A DNA stretch of 64,000 bases, from NCBI GenBank assembly GCA_964016885.1, contig OZ024743.1, forward strand, positions 181,238,652-181,302,651. The letters run 5' to 3'. Shown here one piece after another: positions 42,639-54,800 of the stretch; positions within the stretch are counted from its first letter, which is position 1, and each line of letters opens with the position of its first letter. A model generated the notes under the pieces. That model was not told the origin of the DNA, searched no databases, and was given only the letters and a program-made list of their open reading frames with translations. Source of the stretch: Eledone cirrhosa. Lineage: Eukaryota; Mollusca; Cephalopoda; Octopoda; Eledonidae. Both the position numbers and the translations under genes were made by a program.

Positions 42639-45600
42639 TAGTATTTTTCGTAAGGTGGGTAAGGGTAGTATTTTTCGTAAGGTGGGTAAGGGTAGTATTT
42701 TTCGTATGGTACGGTAAGGGGTAGTATTTTTCGTAAGGTGGGTAAGGGTAGTATTTTTCGTGATGTGGGTAAGGGTAGTATTTTTTGTAAGGTGGGTAAG
42801 GATAGTATTTTTCGTAAGGTGGGGTAAGGCGTAGTATTTTTCGTAAGGTGGGTATGGGTAGTATTTTTCGTAAAGTGAGTAAGGGTAGTATTTTTCGTAA
42901 GGTGGGGGTAAGGGTAGTATTTTTTGTAAGGTACGGTAAGCGGTAGTATTTTTTGTAAGGTGGGTAAAGGTAGTATCTTTCGTAAGATGGGTAAGGGTAT
43001 TATTTTTCGTATGGTGGGTAAGGGTAGTATTGTTCGTAATGTGGGTAATGGTAGTATTTTCGTATGGTACGGTATGGGTAGTATTTTTCGTAAGGTGGGT
43101 AAGGGTGGTATCTTTCGTGAGGTGGGTAAGGGTAGTATTTTTCGTAAGATACGGTAAGGGGTAGTATCTTTCGTAAGGTGGGTAAGGATAGTATTTTTCC
43201 TATGGTACGGTAAGGGGTAATATATTTCGTAAGGTGGATAACGGTTGTAATTCTCGTAAGGTGGGTAAGGGTAGTATTTTCGTATGGTACGGTAAGGGGT
43301 AGTATCTTTCGTAATGTGGGTAAGGGTGGTATTTTTCGTAATGTTGGTAAGGGTAGTATTTTTCGTAGGGTACGGTAAGGGGTAGTATTTTCGTATGGTA
43401 CGTTAAGTGGTAGTATTTTTCGTAATGTGGGTAAGGGTAGTATTTTTCGTAAGGTGGGTAAGGGTTTTATTTTTTTTAGGTGGGTAAGGTGTAGTATTTT
43501 TCCTATTGTGGGTAATGGTAGTATTTTTCGTAAGGTGGGTAAGGGTAGTATTTTTCGTAAGTTGGGGTAAGGGGTAGTATTTTTCGTAAGGTGGGTAAGG
43601 GTAGTATTTTTCGTTAGGTGAGTAAGGTTTTTTTTTTTCTTAAGGTACGTTAAGGGGTAGTATTTTTCGTAAGGTGGGTAACGGTGGTATTTTCCGTAAG
43701 GTACGGTAACCGGTAGTATTTTTCGTAAGGTGGGTAAAGGTAGTATCTTTCGTAAGGTGGCTAAGCGTAATATCTTTCATAAGGTGGGTAAGGGTAGTAT
43801 TCTTCGTACGGTACGGTAAGGGTAGTATTTTTCGTAAGGTACGGTAAGGGGTAGTATCTTTCGTAACGTGGGTTAGGTGTAGTATTTTTCGTAGGTGGGT
43901 AAGGGTAGTAATTTTGGTAATGTGGGTAATGGTAGTATTTTTCGTAAGGTACGGTAAGGGGTCGTATTTTTCGTTATTGGGTAAGGGTAGTATTTTCGTA
44001 AGGTGGGTAAGGTAAGTATTTTTCGTAAGGTGGGTAAGGGTAGTATTTTTCGAAAGGGAGGTACGGATAGTTATTTTTCGTAGGTGGGGTAAGGGGTAGT
44101 ATTTTTTGTAAGGTGAGTAAGGGTAGTATTTTTCGTAAGGTACGGTAAGGGGTAGTATTTTTCGTAAGGTGGGTAAAGGTAGTATCTTTCGTAAGGGGGG
44201 TAAGCGTAGTATCTTTCGTTAGTTGGGTAAGGGTAGTATTCTTCGTATGGTACGGTAAGGGTATTATTTTTCGTAAGGTGGGTAAGGGTGGTATTGTTCG
44301 TAAGGTGGGTAATGGTAATATTTTTCGTAAGGTACTGTAAGGGGTAGTATCCTTGGTAAGGTGGGTATGGGTAGTATTTTTCCTATGGTACGGTAAGGGG
44401 TAGTATTTTTCGTAAGGTGGGTAACGGTGGTATTTTTCGTAAGGTGGGTAAGGGTGGTATTTTTCGTAGGGTACGGTAAGTGGTAGTATTTTTCGTCAGG
44501 TGGGTAAGGTTTAGTATTTTTCGTAAGGTGGGTAAGGGTAGTATTTTTCGTAAGGTGGGTAAGGGTAGTATTTTTCGTATGGTACGGTAAGGGGTAGTAT
44601 TTTTCGTAAGGTGGGTAAGGGTAGTATTTTTCGTGATGTGGGTAAGGGTAGTATTTTTTGTAAGGTGGGTAAGGATAGTATTTTTCGTAAGGTGGGGTAA
44701 GGCGTAGTATTTTTCGTAAGGTGGGTATGGGTAGTATTTTTCGTAAAGTGAGTAAGGGTAGTATTTTTCGTAAGGTGGGGGTAAGGGTAGTATTTTTTGT
44801 AAGGTACGGTAAGCGGTAGTATTTTTTGTAAGGTGGGTAAAGGTAGTATCTTTCGTAAGATGGGTAAGGGTATTATTTTTCGTATGGTGGGTAAGGGTAG
44901 TATTGTTCGTAATGTGGGTAATGGTAGTATTTTCGTATGGTACGGTATGGGTAGTATTTTTCGTAAGGTGGGTAAGGGTGGTATCTTTCGTGAGGTGGGT
45001 AAGGGTAGTATTTTTCGTAAGATACGGTAAGGGGTAGTATCTTTCGTAAGGTGGGTAAGGATAGTATTTTTCCTATGGTACGGTAAGGGGTAATATATTT
45101 CGTAAGGTGGATAACGGTTGTAATTCTCGTAAGGTGGGTAAGGGTAGTATTTTCGTATGGTACGGTAAGGGGTAGTATCTTTCGTAATGTGGGTAAGGGT
45201 GGTATTTTTCGTAATGTTGGTAAGGGTAGTATTTTTCGTAGGGTACGGTAAGGGGTAGTATTTTCGTATGGTACGTTAAGTGGTAGTATTTTTCGTAATG
45301 TGGGTAAGGGTAGTATTTTTCGTAAGGTGGGTAAGGGTTTTATTTTTTTTAGGTGGGTAAGGTGTAGTATTTTTCCTATTGTGGGTAATGGTAGTATTTT
45401 TCGTAAGGTGGGTAAGGGTAGTATTTTTCGTAAGTTGGGGTAAGGGGTAGTATTTTTCGTAAGGTGGGTAAGGGTAGTATTTTTCGTTAGGTGAGTAAGG
45501 TTTTTTTTTTTCTTAAGGTACGTTAAGGGGTAGTATTTTTCGTAAGGTGGGTAACGGTGGTATTTTCCGTAAGGTACGGTAACCGGTAGTATTTTTCGTA

Positions 45601-46416
45601 AGGTGGGTAAAGGTAGTATCTTTCGTAAGGTGGCTAAGCGTAATATCTTTCATAAGGTGGGTAAGGGTAGTATTCTTCGTACGGTACGGTAAGGGTAGTA
45701 TTTTTCGTAAGGTACGGTAAGGGGTAGTATCTTTCGTAACGTGGGTTAGGTGTAGTATTTTTCGTAGGTGGGTAAGGGTAGTAATTTTGGTAATGTGGGT
45801 AATGGTAGTATTTTTCGTAAGGTACGGTAAGGGGTCGTATTTTTCGTTATTGGGTAAGGGTAGTATTTTCGTAAGGTGGGTAAGGTAAGTATTTTTCGTA
45901 AGGTGGGTAAGGGTAGTATTTTTCGAAAGGGAGGTACGGATAGTTATTTTTCGTAGGTGGGGTAAGGGGTAGTATTTTTTGTAAGGTGAGTAAGGGTAGT
46001 ATTTTTCGTAAGGTACGGTAAGGGGTAGTATTTTTCGTAAGGTGGGTAAAGGTAGTATCTTTCGTAAGGGGGGTAAGCGTAGTATCTTTCGTTAGTTGGG
46101 TAAGGGTAGTATTCTTCGTATGGTACGGTAAGGGTATTATTTTTCGTAAGGTGGGTAAGGGTGGTATTGTTCGTAAGGTGGGTAATGGTAATATTTTTCG
46201 TAAGGTACTGTAAGGGGTAGTATCCTTGGTAAGGTGGGTATGGGTAGTATTTTTCCTATGGTACGGTAAGGGGTAGTATTTTTCGTAAGGTGGGTAACGG
46301 TGGTATTTTTCGTAAGGTGGGTAAGGGTGGTATTTTTCGTAGGGTACGGTAAGTGGTAGTATTTTTCGTCAGGTGGGTAAGGTTTAGTATTTTTCGTAAG
46401 GTGGGTAAGGGTAGTA
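42639..46416. repeat. 1,873-bp tandem duplication inside the satellite
   Basis: 42639-44543 and 44512-46416 are the same sequence offset by 1,873 bp at every place I compared, including rare features. Examples are the T-runs near 43630 and 45500, TAGGTACGGATAG-type text near 44050 and 45925, and identical open frames at 42960 and 44833. Identity starts at 42639/44512 and stops at 44543/46416, where TATTTTT faces TAATTTT. Confidence 0.92.
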
Positions 46417-49020
46417 ATTTTGGTAAGGTGAGTAAGGGTAGTATTTTTCGTAAGGTACGGTAAGGGGTAGTATTTTTCGTAAGCTGGGTAAGGGTATTAT
46501 TTTTCGTAAGGTGCGTAAGGGTAGAATTTTTCGTAAGGTGGGTAAGGGTAGTATTTTTCGTAAGGTGGCTAAGGATAGTATTTTTCGTAAGGTGGGGTAA
46601 GGTGCAGTATTTTTCGTAAGGTACGGTAAGCGGTAATATTTTTTGAAAGGTGGGTAAATGTAGCATCTTTTGTAAGGTGGGAAAGCGTAGTATCTTTCGT
46701 AAGGTGGTAAGGGTAGTATTTTTCGTAAGATGGGTAAGAGTAGTATTTTTCGAAAGTGTGTAAAGGTAGTATTTTTCGTAAGGTGGGTAAGAGTAGTATT
46801 TTTTGAAAGTGGGTAAAGGTAGTATTTTTCGTAAGGTGGGTAAGGATAGTATTTTTCGTAAAGTGGGTAAGGGTTAGTATTTTTGATAAGGTGAGTAAGG
46901 GTAGTATTTTTCGTAAGGTGGGTAAGGGTAGTATTTTCAGTAAGGTGCCTAAGGGTAGTATTTTTCGTAAGGTGGGTAAGGTGTTGTATTTTTCGTAAGG
47001 TGGGTAAGGGTAGTATTTTTCGTAAAGTGGGTAATGTGTAGTATTTTTCGTAAGGTGGGGTAAGGGGTAGTATTTTTCGTAAGGTACGGTAGGGGTAGTA
47101 TTTTTCGTATGGTGGGTAAGGGTGGTATTTTTCGTATGGTGGGAAAGGTGTAGTATTTTTCGTATGGTGGGGTAAGTGGTAGTATTTTTCGTAAGGTTGA
47201 TAGGGGTGGAATTTCTCGTATGGTGGGTAAGGAATATTATTTTTCGTAAAGTGGGGTAAGGGGTAGTATTTTTCGTAAGGTACGGTGAGGGGTAGTATTT
47301 TTTGTAAGGTGGGTTAAGGGAGGTATTTTTCGTAAGGTGGGTAAGGGTAGTATTTTACGTAAGATGGGTAAGGTGTAGTATTTTTCGTAGGTGGGGTAAG
47401 GGTAGTAATTTTCGTAAGGTACGGTAAGGGGTACTCTTTTTCGTAAGGTGGGTAAGGGTAGTATTTTTCGTAAGGTGGGTAAGGTGTAGTACTTTTCGTA
47501 TGGTGGGTAAGGTGTAGTATTTTTGGTATGGTGGGTAAGGTGTAGTATTTTTCTTCTTGTGGGTAGGGTGTAGTATTTTTCTTCTTGTGGGTAAGGGTAG
47601 TATTTTTCGTAAGGTGGGTAAGGGGTAGTATTTTTCGTAAGGTGGGTCATTTGAAGTATTTTTCGTATGGTGCGTAAGGTGTAGTATTTTTCGTATGGTG
47701 GGTAAGGTGTAGTATTCTTTTTATGGTGGCTAAGGTGAAGTATTTTCCGTAAGGTGGGTAAGGGGTAGTATTTTTCGTAAGGTACGGTAAGGGATAGTAT
47801 TTTTCGTAAGGTGGGGTAAGGGTAGTGTTTTTCGTAAGGTGGTCAAGGGTAGTATTTTTCGTAACGTGGTGTAAGGGTAGTATTTTTCTAAGGTGGGTAA
47901 GCATGGTATTTTAAGTAAGGTACGTTAAGGGGCAGTATTTTTCAATTGTGGGTAAGGTGTTGTATTTTTCGAAAGTTGGGTAACGGTAGTAATTTTGGTA
48001 ATATGGGTAAGGGTAGTATTTTTCGTAATGTACGGTAAGGGGTAGTATTTTTCGTAATGTGAGTAAGGGTAGTATTTTTCGTAAGGTTGGTAAGGGTAGT
48101 ATTTTTCGTAATGTGGGTAAGGTCTAGTATTTATCCAGAGGTGGGTAAGTATAGTATTTTTCGTAAGTAGGTAAGGTGTAGTATTTTTCGTAAGGTACGG
48201 TAAGGGGTAGTATTTTTTGTAAGGTACGATAAGGGGTAGTATTTTTCACGAGGTGGGTAAGGTGTAGTATTTTTCGTAAGGTGGGTAAGGGTAGTAATTT
48301 TGGTAAGGTGAGTAAGGGTAGTATTTTTCGTAAGGTACGGTAAGGGGTAGTATTTTTCGTAAGGTGCGTAAGGGTAGTATTTTTCGTCATGTGGGTAAGG
48401 TGTAGTATTTTTTGTAAGGTGCGTAAGGGTAGTATTTTTCGTAAGTTGGGGTAAGGCGTAGTATTTTTCGTAAGGTGGGTATGGGTAGTATTTTTCGTAA
48501 AGTGAGTAAGGGTAGTATTTTTCGTAAGGTCTGGTAAGGGTAGTATTTTTCGTAAGGTGGGGGTAAGGGTAGTATTTTTTGTAAGGTACGGTAAGCGGTA
48601 GTATTTTTTGTTAGGTGGGTAAAGGTAGTATCTTTCGTAAGGTGGGTAAGAGTAGTATTTTTCGTATGGTACGGTAAGGGGTAGTATTGTTCGTAATGTG
48701 GGTAATGGTAGTATTTTCGTATGGTACGGTATGGGTAGTATTTTTCGTAAGGTGGGTAAGGGTGGTATCTTTCGTAAGGTGGGTAGGGTAGTATTTTTCG
48801 TAAGGTACGGTAAGGGGTAGTATCTTTCGTAAGGTGGGTAAGGATAGTATTTTTCCTATGGTAGGGTAAGGGGTAATATATTTCGTAAGGTGGGTAACGG
48901 TTGTAATTCTCGTAGGTGGGTAAGGGTAGTATTTTTTTGTAAGGTACGGTAAGGGGTAGTATCTTTCGTAATGTGGGTAAGGGTGGTATTTTTCGTAATG
49001 TTGGTAAGGGTAGTATTTTC

Positions 49021-49348
49021 GTATGGTACGGTAAGGGGTAGTATCTTTCGTAATGTGGGTAAGGGTGGTATTTTTCGTAATGTTGGTAAGGGTAGTATTT
49101 TCGTATGGTACGGTAAGGGGTAGTATCTTTCGTAATGTGGGTAAGGGTGGTATTTTTCGTAATGTTGGTAAGGGTAGTATTTTCGTATGGTACGGTAAGG
49201 GGTAGTATCTTTCGTAATGTGGGTAAGGGTGGTATTTTTCGTAATGTTGGTAAGGGTAGTATTTTCGTATGGTACGGTAAGGGGTAGTATCTTTCGTAAT
49301 GTGGGTAAGGGTGGTATTTTTCGTAATGTTGGTAAGGGTAGTATTTTT
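49021..49348. repeat. 82-bp trimeric higher-order repeat, four copies
   Basis: GTATGGTACGGTAAGGGG begins at 49021, 49103, 49185 and 49267, exactly 82 bp apart. Each unit consists of three monomer variants (TATGGTACGG, TAATGTGGG, TAATGTTGG). The same trimer occurs only once at about 43290 and once at about 45163. Confidence 0.93.
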
Positions 49349-52300
49349 CGTAGGGTACGGTAAGGGGTAGTATTTTCGTATGGTACGTTAAGTGGTAGTA
49401 TTTTTCGTAATGTGGGTAAGGGTAGTATTTTTCGTAAGGTGGGTAAGGGTTTTATTTTTTGTAAGGTGGGTAAGGTGTAGTATTTTTCCTATTGTGGGTA
49501 ATGGTAGTATTTTTCGTAAGGTGGGTAAGGGTAGTATTTTTCGTAAGTTGGGGTAAGGGGTAGTATTTTTCGTATGGTGGGTAAGGGTAGTATTTTTCGT
49601 TAGGTGAGTAAGGTTTTTTTTTTCGTAAGGTACGGTAAGGGTAGTATTTTTCGTAAGGTGGGTAGGGTAGTATTTTTTGTAAGGTACGGTAACCGGTAGT
49701 ATTTTTCGTAAGGTGGGTAAAGGTAGTATCTTTCGTAAGGTGGCTAAGCGTAATATCTTTCATAAGGTGGGTAAGGGTAGTATTCTTCGTATGGTACGGT
49801 AAGGGTAGTATTTTTCGTAAGGTACGGTAAGGGGTAGTATCTTTCGTAACGTGGGTTAGGTGTAGTATTTTTTGTAGGTGGGTAAGGGTAGTAATTTTGG
49901 AAATGTGGGTAATGGTAGTATTTTTTGTAAGGTACGGTAAGGGGTCGTATTTTTCGTTAGGTGGGTAAGGGTAGTATTTTCGTAAGGTGGGTAAGGTTAG
50001 TATTTTTCGTAAGGTGGGTAAGGGTAGTATTTTTCGAAAGGGAGGGACGGATAGTTATTTTTCGTAGGTGGGGTAAGGGGTAGTATTTTTTGTAAGGTGA
50101 GTAAGGGTAGTATTTTTCGTAAGGTACGGTAAGGGGTAGTATTTTTCGTAAGGTGGGTAAAGGTTGTATCTTTCGTAAGGGGGGTAAGCGTAGTATCTTT
50201 CGTTAGTTGGGTAAGGGTAGTATTCTTCGTATGGTACGCTAAGGGTATTATTTTTCGTAAGGTGGGTAAGGGTGGTATTGTTCGTAAGGTGGGTAATGGT
50301 AGTATTTTTCGTAAGGTACTGTAAGGTGGGTATGGGTAATATTTTTCCTATGGTACGGTAAGGGGTAGTATATTTCGTAAGGTGGGTAACGGTGGTATTT
50401 TTCGTAAGGTGGGTAAGGGTGGTATTTTTCGTAAGGTGGGTATGGGTGGTATTTTTCGTAGGTACGGTAAGTGGTAGTATTTTTCGTCAGGTGGGTAAGG
50501 TTTAGTATTTGTTCGTAATGTGGGTAAGGGTAGTAATTTGGGTAATGTGGGTAAGGGTAGTATTTTTCGTAAGGTAAAGTAAGGGGTAGTATTTTTCGAA
50601 AGGTGGGTAAGGGTTGTATTGTTCGTAAGGTGGGTAAGGTGTAGTATTTTTCGTAAGGTGGGTAAGGGTAGTATTTTTCGTAAGGTGGATAAGGTGTTGT
50701 ATTTTTCGTAAGTTGGGGTAGGGGGTAGAATTTTTCGTAAGTACGGTAAGGGGTAGTATTTTTTGAAACGTGGGTAAGGGTGGTATTTTTCGTATGGTGG
50801 GTAAGGTGTAGTATTTTTCGTAAGGTGGGGTAAGGGGTAGTATTTTTCGTAAGGCGTATAAGGGTGGTATTTTTCGTATGGTGGGTAAGGTGTAGTATTT
50901 TTCGTAAGTGGGGTAGGGGTAGTATTTTTCGTAAGGTACGGTAAGGGGTAGTAATTTTCGTAAGGTACGGTAAGGGGTAGTATTTTTCTTAATGTGGGTA
51001 AGGGTAGTATTTTTTGTAAGGTGGGTAAGGTTAGTAATTTTCGTAAGGTGGGTAAGGGTAGTATTTTTCGAAAGGGGGGTAAGGATAGTATTTTTCGTAA
51101 TGTGGGGTAAGGGGTAGTATTTTTTGTAAGGTGAGTAAGGGTAGTATTTTTCGTAATGTGGGTAAAGTTAGTATCTTTCGTAAGGTGGGGAAGGGTAGTA
51201 TTCTTCGTATGTTTCGGTAAGGGTAGTATTTTTCGTAAGGTGGGTAAGGGTGGTATTTTTCGTAATGTGGGTAAGGGTAGTATTTTTCGTAAGGTACGGT
51301 AAGGGGTAGTATCTTTCGTAAGGTGGGTAATGGTAGTATTTTTCCTATGGTACGGTAAGGGGTAGTATATTTCGTACGGTGGGTAACTGTGGTATTTTTC
51401 GTAAGGTGGGTAAGGGTGGTATTTTTCGTAAGGTACGCTAAGTGGTAGTATTTTTCGTCAGGTGGGTAATATGTAGTATTTTTCGAAATGTGGGTAAGGG
51501 TAGTAATTTTGGTAATGTGGGTAATGATATTATTTTTCGTAAGGTACGGTAAGGGGTAGTATTTTTCGTAAGGTGGGTAGGGGTAGTATTTTTCGTAAGG
51601 TGGGTAAGGTGTAATATTTTTCGTAAGGTGGGCTAGGGGGTAGAATTTTTCGTAAGGTACGGTAAGGGGTAGTATTTTTCGTAAGGTGGGTAAGGGTGGT
51701 ATTTTTCGTATTGTGGGTAAGGTGTAGTATTTTTCGTAAGGGGGGGGGGTAAGGGGTAGTATTTTTCGTAAGGTGGATAAGGGTGGTATTTTTCGTATGG
51801 TGGGTAAGGTGTAGCATTTTTCGTAAGGTGGGGTAGGGGTAGTATTTTTCGTAAGGTACGGTAAGGGGTAGTATTTTTCGTAAGGTGGGGTAAGGGTAGT
51901 ATTTTTCGTGAGGTGGGTAAGTGTGGTATTTTTCGTAAGGCACGGTAAGGGCTAGTATTTTTCGTAAGGTTGGTAAGGGTAGTATTTTTCGAAAGGTGGG
52001 TAGGGTAGTATTTTTCGTAAGGTGTTTAAGGGTAGTATTTATCGTATGGTACGGTAAGGGGTAGTATTTTTCGTAAGGTAGGTAATGGTAGTATTTTTCG
52101 TATGGTACGGTAAGGGTAGTATTTTTCGTAAGGTGGGTAATGTAGTATTTTTCGTAAGATACGGTAAGGGGTAGTATCTTTCGTAAGGTGGGTAAGGGTA
52201 GTATTCTTCGTATGTTTCGGTTAGGGTAGTATTTTTCGTAAGGTGGGTAAGGGTGGTATTTTTCGTAATGTGGGTAAGGGTACTATTTTTCCTATGGTAC

Positions 52301-53576
52301 GGTAAGGGGTAGTATCTTTCGTAAGGTGGGTAAAGGTAGTATTTTTCCTATGGTACGGTAAGGGGTAGTATATTTCGTAAGGTGGGTAACTGTGGTATTT
52401 TTCGTAATGTGGGTATGGGTGGTATTTTTCGTAATGTGAGTAAGGGTAGTATTTTTCGTAATGTGAGTAAGGGTAGTAATTTTGGTAATGTGGTTAATGA
52501 TATTATTTTTCGTAAGGTACGGTAAGGGGTAGTATTTTTCGTAAGGTGGGTAGGGGTAGTATTTTTCGTAATGTGGGTAAGGATAGTATTTTTCGTAAGG
52601 TGGGTAAGGTGTAATATTTTTCGTAAGGTGGGCTAGGGGGTAGAATTTTTCGTAAGATACGGTAAGGGGTAGTATTTTTCGTAAGGTGGGTAAGGGTGGT
52701 ATTTTTCGTATTGTGGGTAAGGTGTAGTATTTTTCGTAAGGGGGGGGTAAGGGGTAGTATTTTTCTTAAGGTGGATAAGGGTGGTATTTTTCGTATGGTG
52801 GGTAAGGTGTAGTATTTTTCGTAAGGTGGGATAAGGGTAGTATTTTACGTGAGGTGGGTAAGTGTGGTATTTTACGTAAGGTACAGTAAGGGCTAGTATT
52901 TTTCGTAAGGTGGGTAAGGGTAGTATTTTTCGAAAGGTGGGTAAGGGTAGTATTTTTCGTAAGGTGGGTAAGGGTAGTATTTTTCGTATGGTACGGTAAG
53001 GGGTAGTATTTTTCGTAAGGTGGGTAATGGTAGTATTTTTCGTAAGATACGGTAAGGGGTAGTATCTTTCGTAAGGTGGGTAAGGGTAGTATTTTTACCT
53101 ATGGTACGGTATGGGGTAGTATCTTTCGTAAGGTGGGTAAGGGTGGTATTTTTCGTAATGTGGGTAAGGGTAGTATTTTTCGTAAGGTGGGTAAGGGTAG
53201 TAGTTTTCGTAAGGTACGGTAAGGAGTAGTATTTTTCGTAAGGTAAGGTAAGGGTAGTATTTTTCGTAAGGTGGGTAAGGGTGGTATTTTTCGTAATGTG
53301 GGTAAGGGAGGTATTTTTCGTAAGGTGTGTAAGGGTGGTATTTTTCGTAAGGCGGGTAAGGGTAGTATTTTTCGTAAGGTAATGTAAGGGGTACTATTTT
53401 TCGTAAAGTGGGGTAAGGGGTAGTATTCTTCGTAAGGTGGGATAAGGGGTAGTATTTTTCGTAATGTGAGGTAAGGGGTAGTATTTTTCGTAAGGTGGGT
53501 TAAGTGGTAGTATTTTTCGTAAGGTGGTGTAAGGGTGGTATTTTCCGTAACGTGTAGTAAGGGATGTATTTTTCGT

Positions 53577-53682
53577 AAGATTGAAAGGCAAAGTTGACCT
53601 CTACAGGATTTGAATTCAGAACGTTAAGACGTGGAACAAATGCTGCGTCTGGGCCATCAACAATTCTGCCAATCCACTGCGC
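53577..53682 (-). mobile_element. SINE fragment continuous with the satellite end
   Basis: The last monomer's TATTTTTCGTAAG runs straight into ATTGAAAGGCAAAGTTGACC, then the B box complement GGATTTGAATTCAGAACG and head complement ATTCTGCCAATCCACTGCGC. In intact SINEs the segment before AAAGGCAAAG reads GGTACTTTATTTTATCGACC then CCGTAAGGATG. The junction therefore falls at the matching place. Confidence 0.85.
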
Positions 53683-53691
53683 TCCGAACAG

Positions 53692-53863
53692 TAATAATAA
53701 TTGCTTCTACATCTGACACAAGGCCAGCCATTTTGGGGGAGGCGAAAATCGATTAAATCAACCCCAGTTTGTTACCTTATTTTATCGACCTTGAAAGGAT
53801 GAAAGGAAAAGCTAACATCAGTGGGATTTGAACTCAGAACGTAAAGGGGCGTAATCGAATGGT
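53692..53863 (-). mobile_element. SINE, long-linker subfamily, head truncated
   Basis: AATTGCTTCTACATCTGACAC, CCAGCCATTTTGGGGGAGGC, GATTAAATCAACCCCAG linker, GGGATTTGAACTC, ends at GTAAAGGGGCGTAATCGAAT without the A-box part. Confidence 0.88.
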
Positions 53864-53870
53864 AATTATA

Positions 53871-54070
53871 ATGATTTCTTTTATAGGCACAAGGCCAGCC
53901 ATTTTTTTGTGGGGGCTGTTAGTCGTTAAATCGACCCCAGTGTGTGACTGCTACTTTATTTTATCGACCCCGCAAGCTAACCTCGGTGGGATTTGAACTC
54001 AGATCATAAAGAGCGGCAACTCTATGCTGCAAAGCATGGCGTCCGATCTTCTACTAATATTGCCAATCCA
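53871..54070 (-). mobile_element. SINE, long-linker subfamily
   Basis: Has tail, linker, body, B box and a full head complement (ACTAATATTGCCAATCCAAT). The body lacks part of the usual AAGGATGAAAGGCAAAG. Confidence 0.88.
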
Positions 54071-54235
54071 ATGACTTCTGGTTTTTAGGCACAAGGCCAA
54101 CAATTTCAGGGAAGCCGAATGTCGATTAAATCGATCTAGTGCGTTACTGATACTGTATTTTATCGATCCTGTACGGATGAAAGGCAAAGTTAAGCCCGGC
54201 GGGATTTGAACTCAGAACGTAAAGGGACGTAATTG
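54071..54235 (-). mobile_element. SINE, long-linker subfamily, head truncated
   Basis: Starts directly after the previous SINE head. Ends at GTAAAGGGACGTAATTGAG, the same truncation as 53692-53863. A tail-like fragment (CACAAGGGCCGAC) follows at 54255-54280. Confidence 0.86.
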
Positions 54236-54384
54236 AGTGGTAATAATGATTTCATTTATTGGCCACAAGGGCCGACATTGAGTTGTAATAATAATAAGAA
54301 AAATAGCAGCCACGTCACTTTTTCAATTACTTTCGACATTGGGTGTTTTACAGACACCCTCATCATTAATAATTACTGTCATTA

Positions 54385-54575
54385 TGAATTCAAATCCAGC
54401 CAAGATTAGCTTCGCAAAATGCCAACCATTTTGGGGAAGGGGAAAGTCGATTAAATCGAGCCCAGTGCGTTACTGGTATTTTATTTTATCGACCTCGTCA
54501 GGATGAAAGGCAAAGCTAACCTCGGTGGGATTTGAACTCAGAACGTAGTGGTGGGGGAAGGGTAATCGAATGGTA
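54385..54575 (-). mobile_element. SINE mosaic: short plus-strand piece fused to a minus-strand copy
   Basis: 54385-54416 reads AATTCAAATCCAGCCAAG plus TTAGCTTCGC, a plus-strand B-box and body piece. From 54419 the text is a minus-strand copy (GCCAACCATTTTGGGG ... GGGATTTGAACTCAGAACG). It ends at 54555-54575 with the same head truncation as its neighbours. Confidence 0.8.
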
Positions 54576-54589
54576 ATAATAATGGCTTT

Positions 54590-54800
54590 TGATTTTTAGG
54601 CACAAGGCCAACAATTTCTTGGGGGGGGGTCAATTAAATCGACCCAGTGCGATACTGGTACTTTATTTTATCGATTATGTAAGGATGAAAGGCAAGGCTA
54701 ACCCCGGCGGGATTTGAACTCAGTGGGTAAAGAGCTGATACTAAATGCGGTAGAACATTCATTCCGACGACGTAACAATGTTTGGCAACGCACCACCCTG
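54590..54800 (-). mobile_element. SINE, long-linker subfamily, diverged head
   Basis: TTTTTAGGCACAAGGCCAAC, GTCAATTAAATCGACCCAG, GGGATTTGAACTCAGTGGG, then a diverged head to about 54795 (TTTGGCAACGCACCACCCTG). Confidence 0.84.

Larger units (their letters stand above)
29341..53576. repeat. 24-kb satellite array of 27-29-bp monomers
   Basis: About 24.2 kb, close to 870 monomers, read head to tail. The monomer has a TAGTATTTTTCG half and a TAAGGTGGGTAAGGG half. Three length forms alternate: 27 bp (ending AAGGG), 28 bp (ending AAGGTG) and 29 bp (with AAGGTACGGTAAGGGG). The 28-bp form with ATGGTGGG is common in the left third; the ACGG form is common from 37 kb on. On the minus strand the monomer has no stop in any frame. 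This explains long Lys/Asn/Thr/Tyr/Pro-rich open frames, up to 368 codons; they are not genes. The array has higher-order repeats, listed separately. Confidence 0.97.

Noticed and set aside
29341..53576. Long minus-strand open frames (up to 368 codons) rich in Lys, Asn, Thr, Tyr and Pro
   Set aside because: They are the satellite monomer read in frame. All three minus frames are open because no common monomer variant carries a stop on that strand. No start context, no non-repeat sequence.
29341..53576. CRISPR array
   Set aside because: Repeat length 27-29 bp fits superficially, but there are no unique spacers between repeats and the sequence is eukaryotic.
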